This document shows positions 1 to 11,644 of a stretch of 64,000 nt of DNA, piece by piece. Origin of the DNA: Harmothoe impar (Eukaryota > Annelida > Polychaeta > Phyllodocida > Polynoidae); assembly GCA_947462335.1 (NCBI GenBank), contig OX381709.1, positions 83,638,622 to 83,702,621 on the forward strand, given 5' to 3'. A program made the translations under genes and the position numbers. A model generated the notes under the pieces. It saw only the letters and a list, made by a program, of their open reading frames with translations, did no database searches and had not been told where the DNA came from. Numbering within the stretch: the stretch's first letter is position 1; every line of letters starts with the position of its first letter.

Positions 1-126
1 GCCACTGTGCTATAGAGTCTGTGGTGGTGGCTCACATTCAGAAGTCATACATAACTAGCCCTGAGTATATTTCTATTTCCTTTCAACTTTTTTTTTCAAT
101 GGACAAAAACTTAAGAAATATGCCCT
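1..126 (-). repeat. tRNA-associated dispersed repeat, cut by window edge
   Basis: This stretch resembles 63,213-63,340. Both share the run GAAGTCATACATA, then TATTTCTATTTC and a T-rich tract. The fuller copy at the other end of the window includes a tRNA-like region on the minus strand; here only its first bases remain before the window starts. It is a dispersed repeat, not a gene. Confidence 0.5.
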
Positions 127-128
127 GA

Positions 129-346
129 TAGGGACCTTTAGCAAACCCGACGCAGGTAGGGGTGCAGAGGGGTCCCCCCTTGAGGTTGGAAAGTCGCCGA
201 AATTAAGGGCACCATTTGACAAAGTCGCTTTTTTGGAGCTTTTTAGTCGCCAGGTCACTTAAGTTATTGTGCCAGGTTGCCTGGAAAACAACCTAGGTCG
301 CCAGGTAGCTTTTGACCTGACCCTTCTGGAGCCACGAAGGTCCCTA
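129..346. mobile_element. MITE with TAGGGACCTT ends
   Basis: The left end reads TAGGGACCTTTAGCAA and the right end reads GAAGGTCCCTA, its inverse with mismatches. The same terminus bounds a shorter element at 16,369-16,480, so this is a family. Both copies are flanked by TA if GGGACC is taken as the true end. There is no coding capacity. A non-autonomous DNA transposon is inferred; the superfamily is not clear. Confidence 0.6.
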
Positions 347-447
347 ATAACGATGTCTGCCTCTGGCATGCTAATAGAGCTAGCCTAGTTGATTCATAAT
401 GACCAATATGTCTTCATGGGAAGACAATTTAGAATAAACACGGCCAC

Positions 448-606
448 TCCTCTTTCTCTGTCTTTGTCTCTATCCTTCTGCCTCTGTCTGTCTGTATGTC
501 TGTCTCCCTATCTCTCTCCCTCCCTCTCTCCCTCCCTCTCTCCCTCCCGCTCTCCCTGTGTGTGTGTGTCTGTCCCTGTCTCTCTGTCTCTGTCTCTCTG
601 TCTCTT
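448..606. repeat. pyrimidine microsatellite (CTCTCTGT/CCCTCC)
   Basis: A run of CT-rich simple sequence made of CTCTCTGTCT and CTCCCTCC units with a short GTGTGT stretch. The open frames across it are compositional artefacts. Confidence 0.9.
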
Positions 607-639
607 CATTGGCCTCTATCGGTAGTTTCCACTGCTCCT

Positions 640-925
640 AAGTCACAGGGTCGGCTCGTGTGGGAAAGTGAGTCTGATTTTACCAAAGGCCTTGTTAGCT
701 TAAGCAGAAAAGCCTGGGACATCTAATCTAAAGAACCTGGGTTCGATCCTCAGGGTTACTTTTGGTGTACATGTAACTACAATGGTCAGCAAACTCAAAC
801 CAAACCCTCTGCAAACCTTTTCCAAACGTTTTCTAGACGTTTTGGTGTAACCTTTTCCAAAGGTTTTCTTCCAAACATGGTAGAAACATTTGCAAACCTT
901 TGGAAAACGTTTGTTGGTAGCTGGG
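640..925 (+). mobile_element. tRNA-headed AACGTT element, plus copy
   Basis: From about 688 the sequence looks like the 5' half of a tRNA (TGTTAGCTTAAGC resembles an A box), and a clean B box (GGGTTCGATCC) follows at about 739-750. A body of AAACGTTT/AAACCTTT words follows, ending in TTTGTTGGTAGCTGGG. The 50 bases before the head also match the copy at 50,283-50,575, so the element starts upstream of the tRNA-like part. RNA polymerase III transcription is inferred from the boxes. Confidence 0.6.
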
Positions 926-1173
926 AATAGTCTTCGCCAAGAAAATAACGTTTTTTAAACGTTATTTAACAGAAAAAATCCATCCTTTAAAAAACGCAAA
1001 ATAACGTTATAATAACGTTGCACATTATAACGTTTTTCTATAACGTTAATATACGCAAAATTGAGTCAACGAATTTGCGTAAAATAACGTTATTTTCCCG
1101 TTTTTTTCAAACGTTTTCCAGCCCTTCAGGGAACGTTTTCCCAACGTTATATAACATGTTCTTATTTACTGGG
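926..1173. repeat. AACGTT-rich repeat block ending TTTACTGGG
   Basis: Dense AACGTT and TAACGTTA words ending in TTATTTACTGGG, the same terminus as the short AACGTT MITEs. It abuts the tRNA-headed copy directly, so two related elements lie side by side or one is inserted in the other. Confidence 0.5.
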
Positions 1174-2582
1174 CTATGTTAGCTGTCATGCAATACGATG
1201 TAAGAGGTGGTAACTGGGCCTGAAGCCCCACACCCTCCTGCCTGCCAAGGCATTGTCTGTAGGTGATGAGAGGTAGGGGCTGTACACAGCTTAAGGGGTA
1301 CGTGCTGATGGCGAAGGGGAAGGGGTACCAGAATATACAAAGGCACTTTTGCAGGGAGTAATAGTGGAGCAAAGAGGTGAAGAAGAAAAGAAATTGGAAA
1401 TGGCTGTTATATAGAGTACAAGGCGAGAGTGTAGGAGGTGAAACAGGAGATGGGGGGGAAGGGACAAGTGAAATAATAGCTCTTCTAAGTAGGCTGCCAA
1501 TGTAATATGACTAAGAAATCAGTGCCAAGACATCTTCTTTACTGACAGTGAGCCAATCTCCACTCTAGATCTCCACCTAGGTTCTACAGTGTACTGATGG
1601 GTGTGGCAGGGGTTGGATGGTGAAGTCTATGTGAAGACTTGGGACATGTGAATGCTAACACAGGGGATGAACTCTGATGGTATGGTTAGACGGTTATACA
1701 TTCGTGAATAAAGCAAACGACTAGAAATCCCAGTCTGTTTCACTCATTTCCAAACATCAAAATATATTTTCTGCTCAAACCAAATTCAGTTTTTTCTCAA
1801 GCATTTTGCTAAGATTGACATATCCTGAACTGGGTATATCTCTTAAGCAGCAAGAAATCGACTGGGGAACGAGGTAGCTTTCACTGGAAGAGGGATGCAT
1901 GAATTACAGACCCAGACCCAGACAGCGTCATAAAGTAATGTAACTCCTGACGTACACCCCCTTTTGTTATGCCCCCTTCCCTGCTCCCCTCCCCCTGTCT
2001 ACTATCATCAATATTGTTATCTAGGCAGCCGTGTGTCAACCTTTGAAGAGATATTTGCATAGCAGCCCTCATCTCCCAGGTTTATCACTGTTCATATAAA
2101 CCATATCTAACCTTGGCAAATGATGAGAGAAGTGTCTGATATTCCAAGCAGAAAGAAAGAGTTGACTTGTTATCAAATGTAACAGTGCAATAAAGTCTTA
2201 TTTTGTAGTAGATGTATTTACAATTCAATTTGTGATCTTTAATACAGTGCATGAACTTTAAAGGTACACCTAGAAAGAGGTTATCTAAAATTAAGAAGGT
2301 TTCAGAAAGAGATACACAGATATGGGACAAGAGATTCAAAGCAAGAAAATTCTGTCAGCAAGCCTAGCATGGACAGAAGCACAGCCAAGAACCCATTATG
2401 TCCAGCCACTAGAGAGAGGGGATGAGGTAATATGGTGTGGGTACAGCAGGTCAGAACAGCCTCCCTCACCCTGCCCCCTGCCTCATCTGTCTGCAACAAT
2501 CCATACAGCTACCATTATATCACAGTACAGAGACAAGAGTCAGAGACACAAGGATAGAACACAATTGGGAAGGAGAGGAAGA

Positions 2583-2695
2583 TAACGTTTTTAATTATAC
2601 ATAACGTTATGTCATACTAAAGAGCATTAGAAAAATGTTGACATATACATTATATAATGTTATAAAATGGTGTATAACGTTATTTGTTTACTGGG
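2583..2695. mobile_element. AACGTT MITE, left end lost
   Basis: AACGTT-rich sequence with the family core (CATACTAAAGAGCATTAGAAA) and the right terminus TTTGTTTACTGGG. The left CCCAGCTAAC end is not visible. A copy occupies the matching place in the third tandem unit (23,565-23,699), so this insertion probably predates the duplication. Confidence 0.65.
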
Positions 2696-3179
2696 TATAT
2701 GCTGAGTTGAGAGTGAGATACAGACAGACAGACAAATCCCTAGAGCCAAGCAGAGACATAGAGATGGAGTTATATAAAACCAAACCAACTTGTGATCAGC
2801 CATCCTGAATGAGTCAATATACAATAAACATGAAGGGTCAGCAGACCTGCTCTTACCCCCATCCCATCCATCTACAACGATCCATAGCACCACCAGTGTG
2901 TTTGACAATGACGTCAGCCTCTCCTTCATTACCACCTCCAACCTCCCCAGACCACCTGCCGTCTAGCTACACTCTCTGGGTGGAGCTACTGTAGATAAAA
3001 GTCAGCTAAGCAGCAGACACAACATGAATGTTTCATTCTTAAGACATTTTTACCAATTTTCTATTTTGGTTCTATTTTTGCCAATCATGATTTAGTGAAG
3101 TGGTACATGAGTTCTTTTCCTATGCAGTATGAATAAACAGGATCATATTTTTATACTTTCCCATACCAAAAGAAGTCTA

Positions 3180-3307
3180 CAGGGGTAGACACATTTTAGA
3201 CCATGGGCCACCCGGGCCCGTAGCAAGGTAAATAGTCTGAAAACTACGGGCCCGGACCCAAAACTACGGGCCATTGGCTCCCGGGCCAGCGTTCGTGTCT
3301 ACCCCTG
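3180..3307. mobile_element. hAT-like MITE, 128 bp
   Basis: It starts CAGGGGTAGACAC and ends GTGTCTACCCCTG, a perfect 13-bp inverted repeat. It is flanked on both sides by GTCTA (3,175-3,179 and 3,308-3,312), a target-site duplication. The interior is GC-rich with ACGGGCC and GGGCCC palindromes. The CAGGGG terminus resembles hAT elements, although hAT duplications are normally 8 bp; the extra bases may have diverged. Confidence 0.75.
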
Positions 3308-3559
3308 GTCTATTGCTGTAGCGATTTGGACTTTAGACTTTCAAGATTAGTAATTGTCTCATTGGTAAAGCAATGAGTCCAAGAAAAATTCAGTATGGCA
3401 TACATTTACTAGGCAAAGCAGCAACATGTCAATTCATTTGAATTTTGTACAACAGCAGGTCTTGTTGAACTACCACCCATCTCCATCAGCATTGTACTGG
3501 TCAAGCAGGAGCTAATACACGATGGAGGCATGCAGTAGTCCCTTTACATCAGTTTTGCC

Positions 3560-3790
3560 TGGGGTAGCCTACTACATTGTGGGGATCAGGTCCCTAGGAT
3601 CCCTGCCCCTAAAGGCTGTCAATCACCCTTCCCTACCCTATACCAACCACCAGCTGTGCCTTATGCTAATTCCCCTCCCCCTGCTCTACTGACCGCCCAG
3701 TTTGTGACCCCAGGGCTGCCGTCTGAGGGTCCCAGGGGGCTGGGAGGCATGGACCTGGGGGTAATCAAAGAGGTTGAGGGGTAAGGTAAT
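3560..3790. promoter_or_regulatory. Conserved non-coding block, enhancer-like (copy 1)
   Basis: This block is very similar to 24,410-24,625 in the third tandem unit. It holds AACCACCAGCTG (a RUNX-like core joined to an E-box), CTGTCAATCAC and an octamer-like TTATGCTAAT. The other copy has the exact octamer ATGCAAAT at the same place. There is no open frame of note. Regulatory function is an inference from conservation and motifs. Confidence 0.3.
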
Positions 3791-5927
3791 AAATACAGAC
3801 CTGGAATGTTATAAAGGGCATGATATGGCACAGTTATCTAACCCACTGGATTGGGCAAGTTAACCATGAAGCAATCACTTACCAATACCATTGATGTGAA
3901 TAATTCGAAGAAAATTCTTTGAGGAAGCAAATAGTCCAAGGTCTCAGAAAACTGAGAAATATTTAGTAAATGTTTGACGTAGTAAAGTTCAATGTAGTAT
4001 TGATAGGAGCCCTCTCAGCCCCTATATGAATTTTTGATGGGGTAAACAATAATAATGGAAGGAAAAGGAATGCTGATTAGACCAAATACTGAATATAAAT
4101 TTCATTGATTTTGTTACCTCAACTGCATGTCATCATTGCACAAGGCTGGGCTTACTGGCAATATTCAGTTGTGCGAGCTGCTGGGGAAATTACAAAATAT
4201 AGTTGGGGCACGGTTTGCATGGTTGTAATGTTAGTGATTAGGGAGTTGTAGGCAGTATGTTGTGGGGCAGGGATATGAGAGAAACCAACCGCTATGTATT
4301 ATGGGTATTTATGACTTAACTGCTGCCAGACTAGAACACGGGCAGGTGAACACAGGGTTGTAGGGTTAAGATATGGCAGCAACTTTTTATCTTTCATTTC
4401 CTCCATCAGCTCTGCCCACAGCTAGGGAAGGGTCCTGGTGCAGTCTTTGTATTATCTTCTTGCAGAACAGGGTTCCTGCAGGGATTCCAATATTCAATAT
4501 TTGGGGAAGTAATCTCTGTGTCGAGTCAGTAACCTTCTCCTCTGAAAAAAGCTGGGACCTTTCCTTAGTGTGCATGGGTGAATCAGGATGACGAATAAAA
4601 CCTAGAGGTTTGCATCATCCTGTCCCCCTGAAAAACTTCATCAAATTAACATGATGTCAAGACACTATCGTAATTATTACCATCATGAGAATGCGAATTC
4701 ATCAGATAAATCCTACAGTTCATCCAAAGTCTGTCAGTGAATTTCAGATGATTAAACATGGCTTTTGATACACCATATTGCCAGTCAGAGCAGCTTCTCC
4801 TGCAGCTCAGAGTCCTGGAGCAGAGATCAGCCCCTGGGCAGGGTGTCTGGTAGACAAAAGACAACAAGATGTACCTGGCAGCCTGCCGGCTAGTACAGGT
4901 CTGGGGTATTCTGGCTGCTTTATGGCAAAACTGGCTTCTAAAGTTCATGGGTTATATCTTGTATGTAAAAGAGTCTCAGATATTGGCAATCTTCTGTAAT
5001 TCTAATTTGAGGGCAGGATAATGCTCTGTTGTCCTTTGCCGAGAGGCACAATTAGGGACCTTGATAGTGCTACATTCATGTATCATGCCTAACTACACTG
5101 CAAACAGGGTGGTACATTTTCAAAGAGGAAGCATGCCTTAAAATGCTATGAAGCCTTAAAGGTTGAATGATTGCATTCAACTGTCTTCTGAGTCTACTTG
5201 AGACCAATTTACTTCGAAGTATGGATTTCAAGGGCCTTAGCATTCAGAGTAAGTATTAACTTTCTAATCCTTACGATGTTTAAACTATACCAACCCATGA
5301 ATACTCTCTCAACTTGGGCCCTACACTAGCCGATAGCTTCCAGTTTTCAATTGTGATTCATGGTTTTATTATTCACCCGGTAAGCATTATGGCTCTCATC
5401 TACAGAAGTTCCCAAGAGTAACAAGGATTCTTGCATCTGTATTATTGCTGTGTTCTTTTAACCATTCTATGTAAACATAGCAATCTGTAAGGTGGTATTT
5501 GTATAAAACCAGACAATATCATTGCTCATGGAAGCACTCGATCATCACGCCTGCTGCACCGAGACAATATTAGAATTTTGCATGGTTAAAACCAAGATGA
5601 TTAATCTGAAGGGAGATGGTAGGAAACAATAGGCTAATCAGGAAACAGTAGTTGTGACAGTGGTAGGGTGATGCCTCTTGTGTCCTATTGTGTGTGTGGT
5701 TCTGCAGTCTGCGGTGTTTTTACGGATGGTAATACAAGTCGGGGCAATCACCGTTTATCTCATTTCCATCTGCCCTTGTAATGAAGTGAGGGAAGTCAAA
5801 TACTTAACTCCCTCCTGTTTACTTCTTGTACTGTTAAAGTTAATAGGTTACTCACATAGATGCACTAGTGCATCCTATTTCCTGCTTGACACATGCAGAA
5901 AGGTGTGCTGAATATACATGTGTAGGT

Positions 5928-6935
5928 GGCTCACTCTCACCAGATCTATGCAACTATTATTTGGCCGTACATGATCGGCGGCCGTACATGATCGGCGGCC
6001 GTACATGATCGGTGACGTACATGATCGATGACGTACATGATCGGTGACGTACATGATCGGTGACGTACATGATCGGTGACGTACATCATTGGTGACGTAC
6101 ATGATCAGTGACGTACATGATCGGTGATCTATTGACTTCCTAACCCTTTCTGACCATGTTAAAACATAAATAAATCTGACCAAGGTGTACATATGATGTG
6201 TGTCTTGACATGTAATATGTTAGAAATGTGTAGATGTGACGTTTAAGATAATTTTATTTGACATTTCAATACCGATCATGTACGTCATGTGACGTACATG
6301 ATCAGTGACGTACATGATCGGTGATCTATTGACTGCCTTACCCTTTCTGACCATGAAAAAACATGAATAAACCTTACCAAGATGTACATATGATGTATGT
6401 CTTGACATGTAAGATTTTAGACATGTGTAAATGTGACTATTAAAGAGAATTTTACATGACATTTCAATACCGATCATGTACGTCATGTGACGTACATGAT
6501 CGGTGATCTATTGACCCTTTCTGACCATGTTTAAAACATAATTCAATCATAGCAAGGTGTACATATGATCTAGGTCTAAATATGTATAATCAGAGATATG
6601 TAAAGCAGTGGGTAGATGACATTCCGAACCGATCATGTACGTCATGTGACGTACATGATCTGTTGTACATTGAGCCCCCCCCCCTTTGGCCCCTTTAAAT
6701 ATTTTGGGCGTTTTTTTTCTCTAATAAACTCCCCAAAGATACATAACAGCCAGAAGGTATGGTTAGATAAGTTAAATAGTAGAGTACATAGGGCCTTAGG
6801 GGGGTTTTGTTGTTTCCCGATCATGTACGGCCGCCGATCATGTACGGCCACCGATCATGTACGGCCACCGATCATGTACGGCCACCGATCATGTACGGCC
6901 ACTTTTTAGTTGCACTGATTTGGTGAGAGTGAGCC
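5928..6935. mobile_element. Foldback DNA transposon with minisatellite arms
   Basis: Terminal inverted repeats of about 50 bp begin GGCTCACTCTCACCA. A 4-bp duplication AGGT lies on each side (5,924-5,927 and 6,936-6,939), and the matching sites at 13,242-13,245 and 26,746-26,749 carry a single AGGT. Next to each end is a tandem array in opposite orientation: about ten 16-17-bp units based on CGTACATGATCGG on the left, and five units of its complement on the right (about 6,818-6,903). The middle has three repeats of 160-200 bp, each carrying a palindrome with 16-bp arms (about 6,272, 6,470 and 6,629). No transposase is present. The superfamily is unknown; 4-bp duplications occur in Chapaev and Sola groups. 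Confidence 0.85.
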
Positions 6936-7260
6936 AGGTATGATTGATCAGAAGTTTTACATGAGAATTTCATGGACTCATTAATACATTAACATAACCT
7001 CACCGATCAGTAATTCTGCTGTCATACTTTAATAGCAACTTGTTTTGCAGGGTGTACTAAAGTGACTGGACAATTATGTCTTAAGTAGAAAGAGAGTGAG
7101 TCAGCAAGGGAGACACAGAAGGACAGAGAGATAGAGATAGACAGAGGCAGAGGCAGACAAAGAGAAAACAATATGCATCATAATTTTTGCTATTGCTCTG
7201 AGAAAGGCTATTTACATGGACTCTAGAAAGGTAATACGGTGAGCTAAGCATAGAAGGATG

Positions 7261-7441
7261 GTCTTGGAGGAGGAGCTTTGTTTTCTAAGGGCTTCTGTCA
7301 TGCAAGGTCCTGTCACAGCTAACCAGCCTGTTACAGCCGACACGCACACCAGGCCCTAACCTCATTACAGTCAGCCATCCTGGGGGGCCCCGTAAAGCAG
7401 CACGGGCAGCCTGGGAACCATGAGGCATCCCAGTAACACTG
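7261..7441. repeat. Conserved 180-bp block (copy 1 of 5)
   Basis: A block running from GGAGGAGCTTTGTTTTCTAAGG to CATCCCAGTAACACTG. It is nearly the same at 13,566-13,734, 14,321-14,500, 15,531-15,710 and 27,071-27,252, while the sequence around it has drifted further. No shared open frame covers all five. Function unknown; it could be a regulatory element, a small RNA source or a repeat in its own right. Confidence 0.6.
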
Positions 7442-7924
7442 TTATTGAGACAGTGGTGCTGCAATTCAACATGAATTTTGTTATTTTCATATTTTCATAT
7501 ATTTTCAAATTTCATAACAAAAGATATTGGAGGTCAAATATAACTTATCAATCATAGTACCACAAAACAGTAAAATCATTTATTTGTTGAGCAGGTTAGT
7601 CATGTTCAAAGTGGGCTGCTTTATTTCAAAGCAATTTCAGCCAAATATATAGAGGAGTAGTATTTAAAAGGAAACATTCAAAACAAATTTTAACATTGAC
7701 TTATTCAAACCAATGTCCTTTTTCAAATGAAACAATAGAAAAATAATTTTGCCAGACCAAATGACAGAACCATTGTGAACATTGCCTTCACCACTCCAGT
7801 AATAGGATAAAGGACCCATCGTTACATCATTCACCAGGCATTGCTGTCATGTAAGGTGTAGGGATTGCGGGAGGGGGTGGATTATGGAAGCTCTCCTGGT
7901 GGGGGAGGAGTAAAGAGGCAGGGC

Positions 7925-8190
7925 GGGCTGACAGCTCTTGTCTACAACCAAGAAGACTGAAGGTGTTAGCAGGCTTCAGTGTAGGACACCATTACAGCAG
8001 TCATAAAACAAAGCCCTGCTTAATGATGGAGACGTACAAAGAAGCTGACATACCTCATCAGCTACTGGAACCTCAGAAACCTCCTGGGGCATCCCCAGCC
8101 CAGAGGGAATCCCCACCCAGACCACATGAGTTACAGCCCGCCCTGACAGTGTGTCATATCTTGTATTATCACTCACTGACATGCTGCAGT
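7925..8190. repeat. Conserved block with short open frames on both strands (copy 1)
   Basis: Very similar to 17,590-17,850 and 27,735-27,995. Plus-strand and minus-strand frames of 68-118 residues cross it, but the second copy has a small deletion just before AATGATGGAGACGTAC that shifts the upstream frame, so protein coding is not supported. Function unknown. Confidence 0.5.
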
Positions 8191-9243
8191 GACAACCACA
8201 TAGAGAGGGCTTGGGCTTCTATCACTCAATGTTGTCGTCATGACAACCATATACACAGGGTATCTTGTTAACACTCTCTGTCTTCCTGTTGTGAAAACAC
8301 ACAGAGAAAGAATAAATTACAAAACTATACCATATATTTATCATTAATGTTGATCTATTGTACTCAAACTGGCAATGAGAATAGTTTTTAGCAGGCTTAG
8401 GCCCCAAAGGGTTCAGTTTTATGCTCCTTTTGTTTCCTCAATTGAAATCCATACTTTGAGGTGTTTTCTCAATAAGATAAGATGACCACTCATATTCCAT
8501 ATTCAATTTTTAGGTTATTCTAAAGAATTTCAACAACTCTATTTTCTGTCAATTTAGAGCACCATTAGACTGTTATGTAGAGGGCTTACAATTCAGTGTC
8601 ATGTCGTCAAAACCACCACATACAGAGTGTGTCTTAATGTAAACACTCCTTGATTGCCTTTTATGACAACTTAGAGAAATCCATATCATGTATATTTCCA
8701 CTAAATATATCAGAAATAATAATGAATGCTCACAAATCTGATGTGATTGATAACACAATTTTGAGCAGTCCCTATGGGTCCGGTGAAAAATAAAGAGGCA
8801 ATTTCTTTCAGCCCAGAAAATCATCACATCATTTCAGGCTCAATCCCCTTGATAAGGAAACAACTGATTATCCGGTAATCTTTTGCTGGTGCTATGGGAC
8901 ACCCTTATCTCCCACCCTAATCTTTTTGCAGTCTCCCTTTTAAGGCCTGCTCTGCCTAAAACAAGGCAAGCAGGATCTCTGAGGTATATCCCACTGGCTG
9001 ACTTGTCACTCACAAATCATGAGAATTAATGAAGAAACAAAAGGATATGTCCAAGAGACAACATCTTTGGGCTAGAGGCGACAGTCTAAGGGTGGCGGCC
9101 ATTATCTGTGGCTAATCCTCAGGGATTACCTAAATCCAGCGCGGCTGGTGCCTGCTGTGGTGTGGGTTGTAGAGAACTATTGTTTATAATGGAACAGATG
9201 ATGTAGCGGTCGCTTTACATGATGCCTCATTAATAGTAGGGAG

Positions 9244-10414
9244 CATCCCTAGTAGCAAGCCCGCACGGGGCCAATTTGGTTTTAGTCCGGGTTGGCTGTT
9301 TGACTGAGCTGGGTTTCATGTTGGGCAGATGGCTGGGCTGAAGTGTGGCCCCGATTGGGCTGCCCATTTTGGGCTCAGATCAGTTTCAAAGCGGGCTGCC
9401 CAATTTGGGCTCAGATCTGTTTCAAAGAGGGCTACCCGCTTTGGGTTCATGTTGGCCAGATGACAGGAAACCCGTCCAAATCCTGTTCGGAGCCCAATTC
9501 GGGCAGCCCACTTGGGGCCACACCAAAACCCAGTGCCCTAAACCAACGGGTGCTCGTCGGTTAGCCCACTCCGGGCCGATGAGGGCTGAGGTTGGGTTTG
9601 GGCAGGGCAACTGGTCTAATAGTTCTGATGATTGACACCAGATGTCACTACTATACAATATCTAGAGTTTTCCAACAAAGCCAGATGAAATTGACATTAT
9701 ATAATAGTACAATAAAATGTTAAAGTGATGTAGAATAGGAAACAATAAATAGATGTTGTCATAGTTTGGAAATAATGATGAAAAGGAGGTTCTCTAAGCA
9801 GCTATCCAGTGTAAACACTATTTCTGTGGCATTACAATCTTAATACAAGACTCATGTGCCCCATGTAGGTATGAACTATGGCTTTGAAGGCCAATGTGCA
9901 CCATAGACACTTGTCTATGCTGCATGTGGCTCAAACCTGATGATAATAGGCCTGCTTGATGCTTCCATTATTGCGTAGGAAGAGTATGATTATGCCTTGG
10001 GTTGATTAGCAGGACCTAGGATATCTGGTTCAACAAATACAAGAAATCATTGGCGAATGATTGAATTGATTCTAAAAACCCATAATTATCCGATCTTAGC
10101 CCGCTTTCAACCCGTCCAAAAAACGATCTAAGCCCGCTTTCAACCCGTCCAAAAACCGATCTGAACCCACTTTCAGCCCGTCCAAAAACTAATCTGAGCC
10201 CAAAGTGGGAAGCCCGTCCAAAAACTGATCTGAGCCCAAAGTGGGCTTCCCTTCCAAAACCCGATCTGCGCCCAACATGGGAAGCCCGCACGGGGCCAGA
10301 CCAAAGCCCAGTGCCCTAAACCGACGGGAGCCCGTCGGTTAGCCCACTCCGGGCAAGACTTGCAAACACAGTCTGGCCCCGTCCGGGGCCACAGTGTGTT
10401 TGCTACTAGGGATG
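9244..10414. mobile_element. Foldback-like element with CATCCCTAGTAGCAA ends
   Basis: The ends are a 15-bp inverted repeat, CATCCCTAGTAGCAA, exact on both sides. Inside each end come GC-rich repeats of about 30-35 bp (GGGCTGCCCAATTTGGGC with TCAGATC on the left, their complements on the right from about 10,090). The repeats face each other around a unique AT-rich middle (about 9,640-10,060). The second tandem unit lacks the element near 19,020. No target duplication could be read because the empty site has diverged. The open frames across it only reflect the repeats. Confidence 0.75.
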
Positions 10415-10646
10415 TTGCTCTAGCTAAGTGAGTAAAGGATCTGATAGAGCTCAATGTGGTAGAACACATACGTCACAGCAGTCAATGGCCAGGACAAGAG
10501 GGCAAACCAAGTGTCATCATAGATGATTTTTGGGATGCAAATACTGTAAAACCCCACAAATCTATCTTGACTATTTTATTTCTATAAGCCAAATGTGTAT
10601 CTAAAACAGGAAGTTTGGCTTATAGGTGGGGTTGTCCTATAGCCAG

Positions 10647-10795
10647 CCCAGTAAACAAATAACGTTATACACCATTTAACAACGTTATATAACGTTATAT
10701 GTCAACGTTTTCCTAAGGCTCTTTAGTATGACATAACGTAATGTGAAGTTTAAAACGTTATTTTGACGTAAAATAACGTTTTTTTGTTAGCTGGG
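10647..10795. mobile_element. AACGTT MITE, complete
   Basis: The ends are CCCAGTAAACAAA and TTTTTTTGTTAGCTGGG, forming an imperfect inverted repeat. The body is AACGTTAT words around the family core (CTAAGGCTCTTTAGTATGACATAACG). No coding capacity. A hairpin-like stretch of unrelated sequence (AACCCCAC with AAGCCAAA, inverted) lies just before it at about 10,553-10,634. Confidence 0.75.
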
Positions 10796-11497
10796 AGGGT
10801 CATACCGTAGGTCAACCTTACAATGGATTATGAGTCAAAGCAGGACGCACTGAGACCACATATGTCATGCTCGATCCAATTTTGGCATTCCGGAGTCTCT
10901 CAGCAGCAAAGTACCTGAATATGAGAGCTGTGAAAGCATGTTCTGTAGGTCTAATTAGGCTCCTTTAGCAAATACATATGTGTATGTGATTCTTCTATTC
11001 AGTGATATTCTTGTGCAACACCCCCTGCCGCAGCTTGTATATAGGTGTGGGTCAGAGTCTTTAGCTTGTCAGTTTATTGATGTATCCTACACCTCGTACG
11101 GCTCATTCAGAGTGAAATGTAGGGTAGATTTAACTGATTTAAGCTGCTTGATCCCTTAATATGGCTACTCATAATCAATCTTTATATCCTGACGGAGGCT
11201 CATAAATACACCTGATTAAAGCATAATGCTAGGGAACAATTCATGGTTATAAAACATGTATATACACATACAAATGTGTAAGATGCATATCTATATCATG
11301 CAAAGAAAATAGATGACATGCTACTGGAAAACTAACGTTCCATAGTTCAAATAGATATTGGCATCATTGATCTAGCTGTACAATGTTTTATAAAACCAAC
11401 ACACATGTAAAGTTACAAATATGATGTGAAGTTACTCCCCATCGCCACACCTGCAAGCACAATCCCTATCACAGGTTAGGTACTGGAGAAGCTCATG

Positions 11498-11644
11498 CCC
11501 AGTAAACAAAAAATGTTATACAACATTTTGTAATGTTATTTAACGTTATATAACATTTCTCTAAGGCTCCTCACTGTGGCATAACGTTAAATACAGTTTT
11601 AGAACGTTATTTTGACGTAAAATAACATTTTTTTGTTAGCTGAG
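11498..11644. mobile_element. AACGTT MITE, complete
   Basis: It begins CCCAGTAAACAAAAAATG and ends TTTTTTGTTAGCTGAG. The family core CTCTAAGGCTCCTCACTGTGG is present. Several AACGTT words have decayed to AATGTT or AACATT, as expected from CpG loss. Confidence 0.7.

Noticed and set aside
5960..6130. CRISPR-like array of short repeats
   Set aside because: The 16-17-bp units follow each other without spacers and are mirrored at the other end of a transposon; the DNA is eukaryotic.
9343..9658. Three frames of 73-96 residues with repeated tryptophan and glycine
   Set aside because: They read the GGGCTGCCCAATTTGGGC repeats of a non-coding element in three frames at once.
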